Assembly (NCBI GenBank): GCA_036344135.1
Contig: JAYYUG010000050.1
Coordinates: forward strand, 1 to 48,972
DNA from: GCA-002731945 sp036344135
Lineage (GTDB): Bacteria > Pseudomonadota > Alphaproteobacteria > MED-G09
DNA length: 48,972 nucleotides
Direction: 5' to 3'
The notes beneath the pieces were generated by a model. The model had not been told where the DNA came from and made no database searches. It saw nothing but the letters and a program-made list of their open reading frames with translations. Positions 42,671-48,972 of the stretch are shown here, piece by piece. The position numbers and the translations under genes were made by a program. The number at the start of each line of letters is the position of its first letter. Positions within the stretch are counted from its first letter, which is position 1.

Positions 42671-43945
42671 ATGAGTGAAGCAATTAAACCAATTGATAAG
42701 AAGTTAAAGGATGTGGATATCTTTGATCCAGAGCTTATGGGTTGTCCTCATTCTTTTTTTAAAAAACTTCGTGATGAAGCCCCGGTTTTTCAGGATCCAA
42801 CAACAGGTATCTTCCAAGTTTCAAAACACGAACTCATTTGCCAAGTAGCAAGGGATGCAAAACTTTTCTCTAATCAGTTTGGGGCAGTACAAAGAAGTGG
42901 CGGACAAGAATATCCGCAAGAAGCTGCCGATATACTTATCAATGAAGGTTATCCACCTGTTGATACAATGCTTACTGCAGATCCGCCAAGACACACGCGC
43001 TATCGAAGTCTTGTTGATAAAGCTTTTGCACCTAAAAGAGTTTCGGAGTTAGGACCTAATATAGAGGAAAAGATCAATTTCATTATTGATCAATTTTATG
43101 ACTCAGGAAAGTGTGAGGTTACAACGCAAATATCGAAACAACTTCCAATACGAGTGATTGCTGAACAATTAGGCGTACCCTTGGATGATTATGATAAATT
43201 TAGCAACTGGTCTGATGCGTTCGTCGCCCAGTTATCAGGAACAAGTTCTCCTGAAGAGCATATTGAAATTGCAAAAAAACTGGTTCAGTTCCAACAATAT
43301 TTTGCCAACAAATTAGATGAAAGCGAAGATAATGCTAGTGACGATATACTTTCTGACCTTGCAAATCTTACTTTCGAAGATGATGATGGAGTAAATCGTA
43401 AACTCGAAAAATCGGAGCAGCTTTCCATTATTCAACAACTACTAGTGGCAGGTAATGCCACAACTGCTCACTCCATAAGTGAAGCTATTTATTTATTGAT
43501 TGCTAATCCCGACCAGATGGATCTTGTTTTAAATGATTATAAACTAATACCAAATATGGTTGAAGAATCCCTCAGATTGTTAACTCCAACAAATAATATG
43601 TGGAGAATAGCAACTGCTGATACTGAGCTCGACGGTGTAAAAATTCCTAAAAATTCTTTAATCATTATAAGATACGGCTCAGGCAATAGGGATGAGGATC
43701 TCTTCGAAAATCCGGATAAGTTTGATGTAACCAGAAAAAATTCCCGGAGACATGTCGCATTTGGCCAAGGTATCCACGTATGCATCGGTATGAATCTAGC
43801 CAGAAAAGAAATGTATACCGCGTTTCCGATTATCCTGGATAGACTCAAAAACATGCGTTTTGGTGAGGATAATGACTTTGTATATAGTCCCAATGTTTTA
43901 CTGAGAGGGCTTAATAAGTTGAATATTGAGTTCGACGCAAACTAA
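42671..43945 (+). CDS. Cytochrome P450
   Basis: Heme-thiolate monooxygenase, 424 residues, soluble bacterial class. The heme-binding motif FGQGIHVCIG gives the thiolate ligand C371; the ExxR motif is E299-S-L-R302; the I-helix oxygen-activation motif AGNAT is at 260-264. TADPPRHTRYRSLVDKAFAPK matches the C-helix region. The needed ferredoxin and reductase are not encoded nearby. Resemblance is to the bacterial P450s active on terpenoids, steroids or fatty acids, but the substrate cannot be read from sequence. It is a single gene between two receptor/DUF3604 loci and converges on the foldase gene with a 5-base gap. Confidence 0.94.
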   Translation: MSEAIKPIDKKLKDVDIFDPELMGCPHSFFKKLRDEAPVFQDPTTGIFQVSKHELICQVARDAKLFSNQFGAVQRSGGQEYPQEAADILINEGYPPVDTMLTADPPRHTRYRSLVDKAFAPKRVSELGPNIEEKINFIIDQFYDSGKCEVTTQISKQLPIRVIAEQLGVPLDDYDKFSNWSDAFVAQLSGTSSPEEHIEIAKKLVQFQQYFANKLDESEDNASDDILSDLANLTFEDDDGVNRKLEKSEQLSIIQQLLVAGNATTAHSISEAIYLLIANPDQMDLVLNDYKLIPNMVEESLRLLTPTNNMWRIATADTELDGVKIPKNSLIIIRYGSGNRDEDLFENPDKFDVTRKNSRRHVAFGQGIHVCIGMNLARKEMYTAFPIILDRLKNMRFGEDNDFVYSPNVLLRGLNKLNIEFDAN

Positions 43946-43950
43946 AATAA

Positions 43951-44790
43951 TTATCGTTCAATAATATTATATTCTGAAATTTTTTTCTCTAATTCGGTGC
44001 TTTTTCTTTTTTTTGTGTCACTCTCAATAAAATCTTTTCTTACCTCGGAATAGACTTCTTCAAAATCGAGCTGTCTCTCAGGACTATAACCGTAGATCTT
44101 AACCAAGTGATATCCTAGAGAAGATTCTATCGGTCCTTGCCATTTGTCCGTATTGGCTGGTAGTGAAAAAATTTGATCGGTACCTTTTTTTCCAAAATGT
44201 CCAAGAATAAAAGAATAATTTTTTCTAGAATAATTTTTTTGATAAGGAAACACGCTACCTATTTGACCTATCTCAATATCAGAAGAAATACTTTTTTGCT
44301 CATCGTTAAAAAGATCACGATACCGTAGAATGTCACTTGAATTTTCCAGAAAAAAGATGTGCGTTAAACTAATTGTCACCCTTTCTATATAAGATTTTTT
44401 GTTTTTCTTATAAAAAGAAAAAAGTTCGTCTTCACTGATATCTTCTTCCCTTAAATCAGCCCCTACCAAGGCCAGTTCTCCCAATTGGGCTAAACGATTG
44501 GCAATAATCGTGTCATCTTCATCCAAACCCAAAGACTTGGCCTCTCTTTTCAAAACTTCCTTTTTGATAAAGTCTTTTCTTATAGACAAAATTTGTCTCT
44601 CAGATAATTCTTCAAATTCTGTAAAAAAGGGCTGCTCAAGATTGCGATTTTTTAAATAATATGATCTGAGTATTTCTTCACTAACTACAATTGTATGGGT
44701 GTCTTCTTTTAAAGTTGAATTAAGCACTCCCACAAAGATTGCAAGAGCTCCGATAAAAATTCCGGTTAATGCGAAATATCTTTTTCTCAC
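43951..44790 (-). CDS. Membrane-anchored parvulin-type foldase-like protein (copy 2)
   Basis: 279 residues with a single N-terminal membrane segment (about 5-24) and a periplasmic body. A helical chaperone-like region (about 60-130) precedes a parvulin-like domain: VTISLTHIFFLENSS, GQIGSVFPY, FSLPANTDKWQGPIESSLGYHLVKIYGYSPE. The two domain histidines are kept, unlike in copy 1. The start is GTG, overlapping the DUF3604 stop by one base (TAGTG), so it is translationally coupled to it. The N-terminus is recognisably related to that of the foldase at 25375. A dedicated folding factor for the DUF3604 product is a plausible inference. Confidence 0.8.
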   Translation of the reverse strand: MRKRYFALTGIFIGALAIFVGVLNSTLKEDTHTIVVSEEILRSYYLKNRNLEQPFFTEFEELSERQILSIRKDFIKKEVLKREAKSLGLDEDDTIIANRLAQLGELALVGADLREEDISEDELFSFYKKNKKSYIERVTISLTHIFFLENSSDILRYRDLFNDEQKSISSDIEIGQIGSVFPYQKNYSRKNYSFILGHFGKKGTDQIFSLPANTDKWQGPIESSLGYHLVKIYGYSPERQLDFEEVYSEVRKDFIESDTKKRKSTELEKKISEYNIIER

Positions 44791-46691
44791 TATTGAGGAT
44801 TATACCATATGGAAGAGGTGTAAGCGCGCTCCTGATGTGTTTTGGGAACGTAAGAAGGGATCTCTATACCAAAGGCGACACTATCGTACGTTGTCCACCT
44901 GGGTGTAGGAATCTCCAAAACTCTAACATAGTAGAAAGCTGATAAAGTTGGGTTAAAGTCAGGATCTTCCCAATAAGTAGTGATATAAGCTTCGCCTATG
45001 GAATTGTTATAAGTAGCATTTTCAATGTTTACGGTACTTTCCCCAGCATCATCCGAAACCGCAATATCGTAAACCTTCTCTTCAGATTTACCGTATCCAT
45101 TTACCCAACCTTTAATAACTTGAACACGCTCAATATTAGCACCATTAGGGTCCTTTGATGCCATAACCAAAAATCCGGGTGACTTCTGTTTTCCTCTAAC
45201 GCCTAGATCGGCCCCCATAGGAACTCCTTTAGAATATCCAATTTCAACAAAGTTTGGATTGACTGCATCATCTTTGGAAAAATTCCACCCTCCAAAGAAT
45301 CTTACTGCCATTCTTGGTCCTGTGGTGGCGTATGTTTCCTTTCTTTTCATGGCATCAAATATTTCTTCTCTAGTATTTTCGCGCGCCCATACAGCAGCAT
45401 AGCCAGCAGCGGTAATTTGCCAATTTCTCCATAAATCGTTCGATCCTTCAGCATCTGGTCTGCCGCAGCCACCCATACAATTGCTCATACGTTCTGGCCC
45501 AGGTTCTGAATCGAGAAATTTACCAAAAAAATTATCTTCTTCAGATGCAGGTAATGCGGTGTGAAAGTCAGTACTTCCTATAACACCAAACTTATAGGGA
45601 TTAGCGCCAATTTTTTTCTGCAACTCCAACCCTCTCCTTAAAGCAGGTCGAACATAGCTTCCCTTATATCTATGGGCTTCACTTTTTTTGTAGCGATAAC
45701 ATTTATAATTTTCTGGATCTTCACAATCACCAGTAATGCTAATCCTTTCCATTCGCTGAGTCTCACTTCTCCCAATATTACCTTCCCAGGTCTCATAATC
45801 AGCAAAAGGGTCGTCTGGAGAAACAGCAGGATGAGTCTCGCTGTCGCCTTTAACCTGGGTAGCTTCAACCAGAGGTTCCCATCTCATTCTCATATCAGCA
45901 TATGCCCTATCAATAGGTTGTCCTGAAGAATCCTTTAGCGGGAACATTCGTCCTCCACTAATATTGCTATTATGCGAAATAGAGATAGCCTCACCACCTG
46001 TCGTCGCATTGTAATCTTTTAAAAAAGACCAAAGATCTTCTGGGTTATTGCTGTCTAAGGCCGAGAAAGGGATAATTTTTTGTACCGTTTCAGCATCATC
46101 TTTAAAGATGACCACCCTATGAAGATTGTCGCCAGTCGGAGCGGGATTCCACTCATAACCTGAAAAAGCAGTAAAAACGCCCGGTTGATTAAATCGATCA
46201 ACATTATCGGTAATATCTTTCCAGATTGGTATATAAATTTCTTTTTCAAAAGTTTGTTCTTGATTACCATTAAGGCCTTGGACAAATTCCGTAAAAAGCA
46301 ATGGATTATCATCATCCATGTACTTTCTCCACCTTTTTCCCAAAGGTGTTGCTAATATTGTTGGGTCCCTATTTTCAATCCTTTTAAAAATACCAATATA
46401 AGTTGCATGATCTGAGACCATAAAAAAATCCAAAGGAACACGTAATTTTGCTTTTACCCCGCTTTCCGAAATTACCTCTTCTCCACGAGCAAAACGAAAG
46501 GCATCACTGGGTGTTAAATTCGAATTACCAATAGTATAGGCATCCGCAGAAATATTCGAATGAAGATGAGTATCGCCCCACAATAACTTGTCTGGAAAAT
46601 CTCTTCCTACACCTGGTGAATATTCCTTTGCATCTAATGAAAGGATAAAAAAAAGGGACAAAAAAATTGTAAATATTTTGTTTGAAAACAT
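44790..46691 (-). CDS. DUF3604 protein, exported PHP-like enzyme (copy 2)
   Basis: 633 residues with a Sec signal peptide (about 1-21, IFLSLFFILSLDA). Metal-site motifs parallel copy 1: GDTHLHSNISADAY (39-52), FFMVSDHATY (89-98), GVIGSTDFHTALPA, and RKETYATTGPRMAVRFFGG. A CMGGCGR motif and CEDPENYKC supply disulfide candidates. Function of DUF3604 is not established; a metal-dependent hydrolase is inferred. It is 109 residues shorter than copy 1 and clearly divergent, so the two are not a recent duplication. It is followed directly by a foldase gene but no HupE gene. The third TonB receptor lies just upstream, with its own terminator. Confidence 0.88.
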   Translation of the reverse strand: MFSNKIFTIFLSLFFILSLDAKEYSPGVGRDFPDKLLWGDTHLHSNISADAYTIGNSNLTPSDAFRFARGEEVISESGVKAKLRVPLDFFMVSDHATYIGIFKRIENRDPTILATPLGKRWRKYMDDDNPLLFTEFVQGLNGNQEQTFEKEIYIPIWKDITDNVDRFNQPGVFTAFSGYEWNPAPTGDNLHRVVIFKDDAETVQKIIPFSALDSNNPEDLWSFLKDYNATTGGEAISISHNSNISGGRMFPLKDSSGQPIDRAYADMRMRWEPLVEATQVKGDSETHPAVSPDDPFADYETWEGNIGRSETQRMERISITGDCEDPENYKCYRYKKSEAHRYKGSYVRPALRRGLELQKKIGANPYKFGVIGSTDFHTALPASEEDNFFGKFLDSEPGPERMSNCMGGCGRPDAEGSNDLWRNWQITAAGYAAVWARENTREEIFDAMKRKETYATTGPRMAVRFFGGWNFSKDDAVNPNFVEIGYSKGVPMGADLGVRGKQKSPGFLVMASKDPNGANIERVQVIKGWVNGYGKSEEKVYDIAVSDDAGESTVNIENATYNNSIGEAYITTYWEDPDFNPTLSAFYYVRVLEIPTPRWTTYDSVAFGIEIPSYVPKTHQERAYTSSIWYNPQ

Positions 46692-46744
46692 TTTTGGTTA
46701 CTCTCCGTTAGCTCTGAAGCAATTATAACATAAAAAAGTTAAAA

Positions 46745-46777
46745 GAAAAAAAAGCGACCAATTAAATTGGTCGCTTT
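46745..46777 (-). terminator. Rho-independent terminator of the right-hand TonB receptor
   Basis: Perfect 12-base-pair stem (AAAGCGACCAAT at 46751-46762 with 46766-46777), three-base loop, and on the minus strand a continuing T run down to 46746. It separates the receptor gene from the DUF3604 operon. Confidence 0.9.
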
Positions 46778-46786
46778 AATAATCTA

Positions 46787-48972
46787 TTAGTATTCCCAAG
46801 CTAACTCAAAACCAAGAACACGAGGATTACTATAATATGCTAAATCAAGCAATGCGCCGACATTTGTATGACCAACTTTTTCAACATCATCGGCTAAGTT
46901 TTTACCATAAACAGATAATCTCCAATTACCTTGAGAAGGAATGTAATCGACACTTGCGTTAAACACGCTGCGAGCTTCAATTTCTGAAAGTGCGTAACCT
47001 GTCACCCCAGAATTCAAATCATCATGATACAACCAACCTACGTTGATAACGCTTGAGGCCCCTCTGTCCATATCAATAGTGTAAGACATATTAAGAGATC
47101 CTGTAACATCTGGAGCATTTTGCAACGGAAGGTCTGAATAATCTTGCGCGCCAGTTCCAAAAACATCAGCAAAATATTCTTCATAGCCCGCATCATTGAA
47201 AGCTAAAGCAAGACTTAAACTAAAGTTATCCGATGGCACATATTCAAGTTCTAACTCTATACCGCTAATCTCCGCTTCTGCGGCGTTAGCAGTTACTGTT
47301 TCTTGTGGGTTTGGACATCCACAGTTAATAAGATTTCTAATCACAGTTCTTTGAAGATCTTCAAATCTCATCGTATAAATTGCTATATTTGTCCTTAAAG
47401 AATTACTCCAATCAGCCTTTAACCCGACTTCAAGTGCATCCACAGTTTCTTCATCAAATGGTCCTAATGTGGTAGGAGTGCCTCCTCGACCGTTAAACCC
47501 ACCACTCTTAAATCCTCTCGCAAGAGTAGCATAAATCATTTTACCATCACCAAGCTGATAATCGACACCAACTTTTGGTCCAAAATTTGACCATTCATCA
47601 TCTAGATACATTGGCGCTTGAGCATCTCCAACTCCAAAAGCTCTTTGCATATAGCTTTTTTCCTCTTTGGTATATCTTCCGCCCACGCTAATATTTAATC
47701 TGTCATTAACAGCGTAGGTAACATCGGCAAAAAGTGATGTCTGCTCATGCGATTGAGTCGTTATACCAATAATGTGAGCAAGGAAAGCTCCACTCGTATT
47801 AATATAGGTATCCCTTCTAAGCAAATAGTCTTGTTCGAAGTAATATACGCCGGCAACCAATGAAGTTCGATCATTAATATCAGTATTATAACGCAATTCT
47901 GTTGATTTTTGTTCATGTGGCTCAGTACGAACAATTCCAAACATAGGCGCAATAGTCCAATCAATCTCTTCTCTCATTTGATATTTTGTTTCCCTGTAAT
48001 TCGTAAGCGATGTCAGGGTGCCTGAGTCCAATTCCCAAATAGCTTCAACAGTTAAACCCTTAATGTCAGCATGAATAAAACCTGGGCCAAAATTGAGGTC
48101 AATATTTTTAGTATAACCACCGCCCAATTGACCATAAACCCGAGCCAAAATCTGATTTGGCTTAGAGGCATTTATCGCAGGAGTAGGTTCACTTCTATCT
48201 TTTGAATATTCTCCAATAAGCGTCAACTGGAAAGTATCGCTGATGTTAAATTCTAATATAGGTCGAACAGCAAAAACATCATCACCGCCTGTATCCTCAT
48301 AATCACCGGGATAATCATAACCCATTTGAGCAGCAACTGAATAATCTGGGTGAGTCATATATCTAGCTTTATAAAAACCATCACTTTTTTGCTGAAGAAC
48401 AGAAATCTTAGCATTTATCTTATCTGTTAATGGAGATTCAACCGCAACACGAAGGTCGCGTCTTCCATACTCTCCTACTGTTAGTTTTGCTTTGGCTCCG
48501 AATTCTCCAGTTGGTCTTTTTGATCGAACAACAATTGCCCCGGCAGTTGTATTTCTTCCAAAGAGTGTTCCTTGTGGTCCACGTAATACCTCCACTTGTT
48601 CGACATCAAATAAATCCAGGTTACTATTACTTGACCGAGGAACATAAATTCCATCAAGAAAAATACCGATAGGCGGATCAATGGTAGAGTCGATATCAGA
48701 GTTTCCAATCCCTCTCATAAAAACAGCTGCAGAATTTGTAAAACCTCCACTAGCATATTGGTTGATCATAAGATTTGGAACAGCCATAGCTAGATCCTTT
48801 AGATCTGTAGCATATAATTTCTGAATTCTTTCTTCAGTTAATGCAGTAATAGTTACCGGTGTTTCCTGGAGAGGCTCCTCTCTTTTTCGGGCAGTTACAA
48901 TGATTTCTTCAATACCAGTAAAAGTCTCTGCATCTTCTGATTGAGCAAAGCTGTTAGTACTCACCGTTAAGC
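46787..48972 (-). CDS. TonB-dependent outer-membrane receptor, 5' end cut by window edge
   Basis: At least 728 residues; the reading frame continues past the right edge, so the real start is outside and a GTG at 48964 is internal to the signal peptide. The visible start LTVSTNSFAQ is the end of a signal peptide with cleavage after Ala or Gln. The TonB box EEIIVTARKR, plug motifs FMRGIGNSD, IFLDGIYVPR, VEVLRGPQGTLFGRNTTAGAIVV and barrel motif GGRYTKEEK are canonical. It ends in an aromatic (AWEY). It belongs to the large receptor group abundant in sphingomonads and marine gammaproteobacteria, whose ligands are mostly unassigned. Neighbour DUF3604 operon is in the same direction but behind a terminator. 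Confidence 0.93.
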   Translation of the reverse strand, partial: LTVSTNSFAQSEDAETFTGIEEIIVTARKREEPLQETPVTITALTEERIQKLYATDLKDLAMAVPNLMINQYASGGFTNSAAVFMRGIGNSDIDSTIDPPIGIFLDGIYVPRSSNSNLDLFDVEQVEVLRGPQGTLFGRNTTAGAIVVRSKRPTGEFGAKAKLTVGEYGRRDLRVAVESPLTDKINAKISVLQQKSDGFYKARYMTHPDYSVAAQMGYDYPGDYEDTGGDDVFAVRPILEFNISDTFQLTLIGEYSKDRSEPTPAINASKPNQILARVYGQLGGGYTKNIDLNFGPGFIHADIKGLTVEAIWELDSGTLTSLTNYRETKYQMREEIDWTIAPMFGIVRTEPHEQKSTELRYNTDINDRTSLVAGVYYFEQDYLLRRDTYINTSGAFLAHIIGITTQSHEQTSLFADVTYAVNDRLNISVGGRYTKEEKSYMQRAFGVGDAQAPMYLDDEWSNFGPKVGVDYQLGDGKMIYATLARGFKSGGFNGRGGTPTTLGPFDEETVDALEVGLKADWSNSLRTNIAIYTMRFEDLQRTVIRNLINCGCPNPQETVTANAAEAEISGIELELEYVPSDNFSLSLALAFNDAGYEEYFADVFGTGAQDYSDLPLQNAPDVTGSLNMSYTIDMDRGASSVINVGWLYHDDLNSGVTGYALSEIEARSVFNASVDYIPSQGNWRLSVYGKNLADDVEKVGHTNVGALLDLAYYSNPRVLGFELAWEY

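Noticed and set aside
46787..48964. GTG at 48964 as the receptor start
   Set aside because: The frame stays open to the window edge and the GTG falls within the end of a signal peptide, so the true start is outside.
1..48972. CRISPR arrays, tRNA or rRNA genes, insertion sequences
   Set aside because: None seen: no regularly spaced repeats, no cloverleaf-like tRNA sequence, no transposase.

Overview
The window reads as a piece of an AT-rich, densely packed alphaproteobacterial chromosome, most likely from a free-living marine heterotroph. The phylogenetic signal is gene type and gene order. The Rieske/cytochrome b pair is of alphaproteobacterial type, the run DUF1285 - CoA pyrophosphatase - DUF6111 - CCA-adding enzyme is a typical alphaproteobacterial order, and hisS-hisZ-hisG use the alphaproteobacterial HisS/HisZ/long-HisG forms. 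TonB receptors, DUF3604 proteins and acyl-CoA dehydrogenases argue against a minimal SAR11-type genome; I cannot place the organism below class. No rRNA, tRNA, insertion sequence, prophage or CRISPR was seen, and no gap between genes exceeds 300 bases.

Layout. 1-1606: cytochrome bc1 genes (cytochrome b cut by the left edge). 1700-4374: four-gene housekeeping operon. 4445-6300: an SDR and a Ca2+/cation antiporter, convergent. 6301-8571: groESL with a structured control region and a strong terminator. 8581-12453: hisS, an unusual HTH-HisZ fusion, and hisG. 12537-17478: glyoxylate shunt (malate synthase, isocitrate lyase), an RraA-like protein and an amidase. 17490-21902: MmcQ-like protein, a 1076-residue secreted FG-GAP/RTX/cupredoxin protein, and a PNPOx-like protein. 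21935-30759 (all minus): a monooxygenase-type flavoprotein, then a six-gene block of two acyl-CoA dehydrogenases, DUF3604, parvulin-like foldase, HupE/UreJ-like membrane protein and PurU. 30860-31843: exported glutathione peroxidase and copper chaperone. 31878-42412: aldehyde dehydrogenase, carotenoid oxygenase, TonB receptor, MFS transporter, two SDRs and a second TonB receptor. 42671-46691: cytochrome P450 and a second foldase-DUF3604 pair. 46787-48972: third TonB receptor, cut by the right edge.

How the parts fit. The right half looks like a catabolic region for hydrophobic compounds (steroid, terpenoid or apocarotenoid-like, inferred): outer-membrane receptors for uptake, P450 and carotenoid oxygenase for oxidative attack, SDRs and aldehyde dehydrogenase for alcohol/aldehyde oxidation, acyl-CoA dehydrogenases for chain shortening, and the glyoxylate shunt to assimilate the resulting acetyl-CoA. 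The points most worth a second look are the DNA-binding-domain/HisZ fusion with a cluster of palindromic half-sites at its start codon, two paralogous DUF3604-foldase modules, an SDR that has lost Tyr, Lys and probably Asn of its catalytic tetrad beside an intact SDR, and the groESL upstream palindromes.
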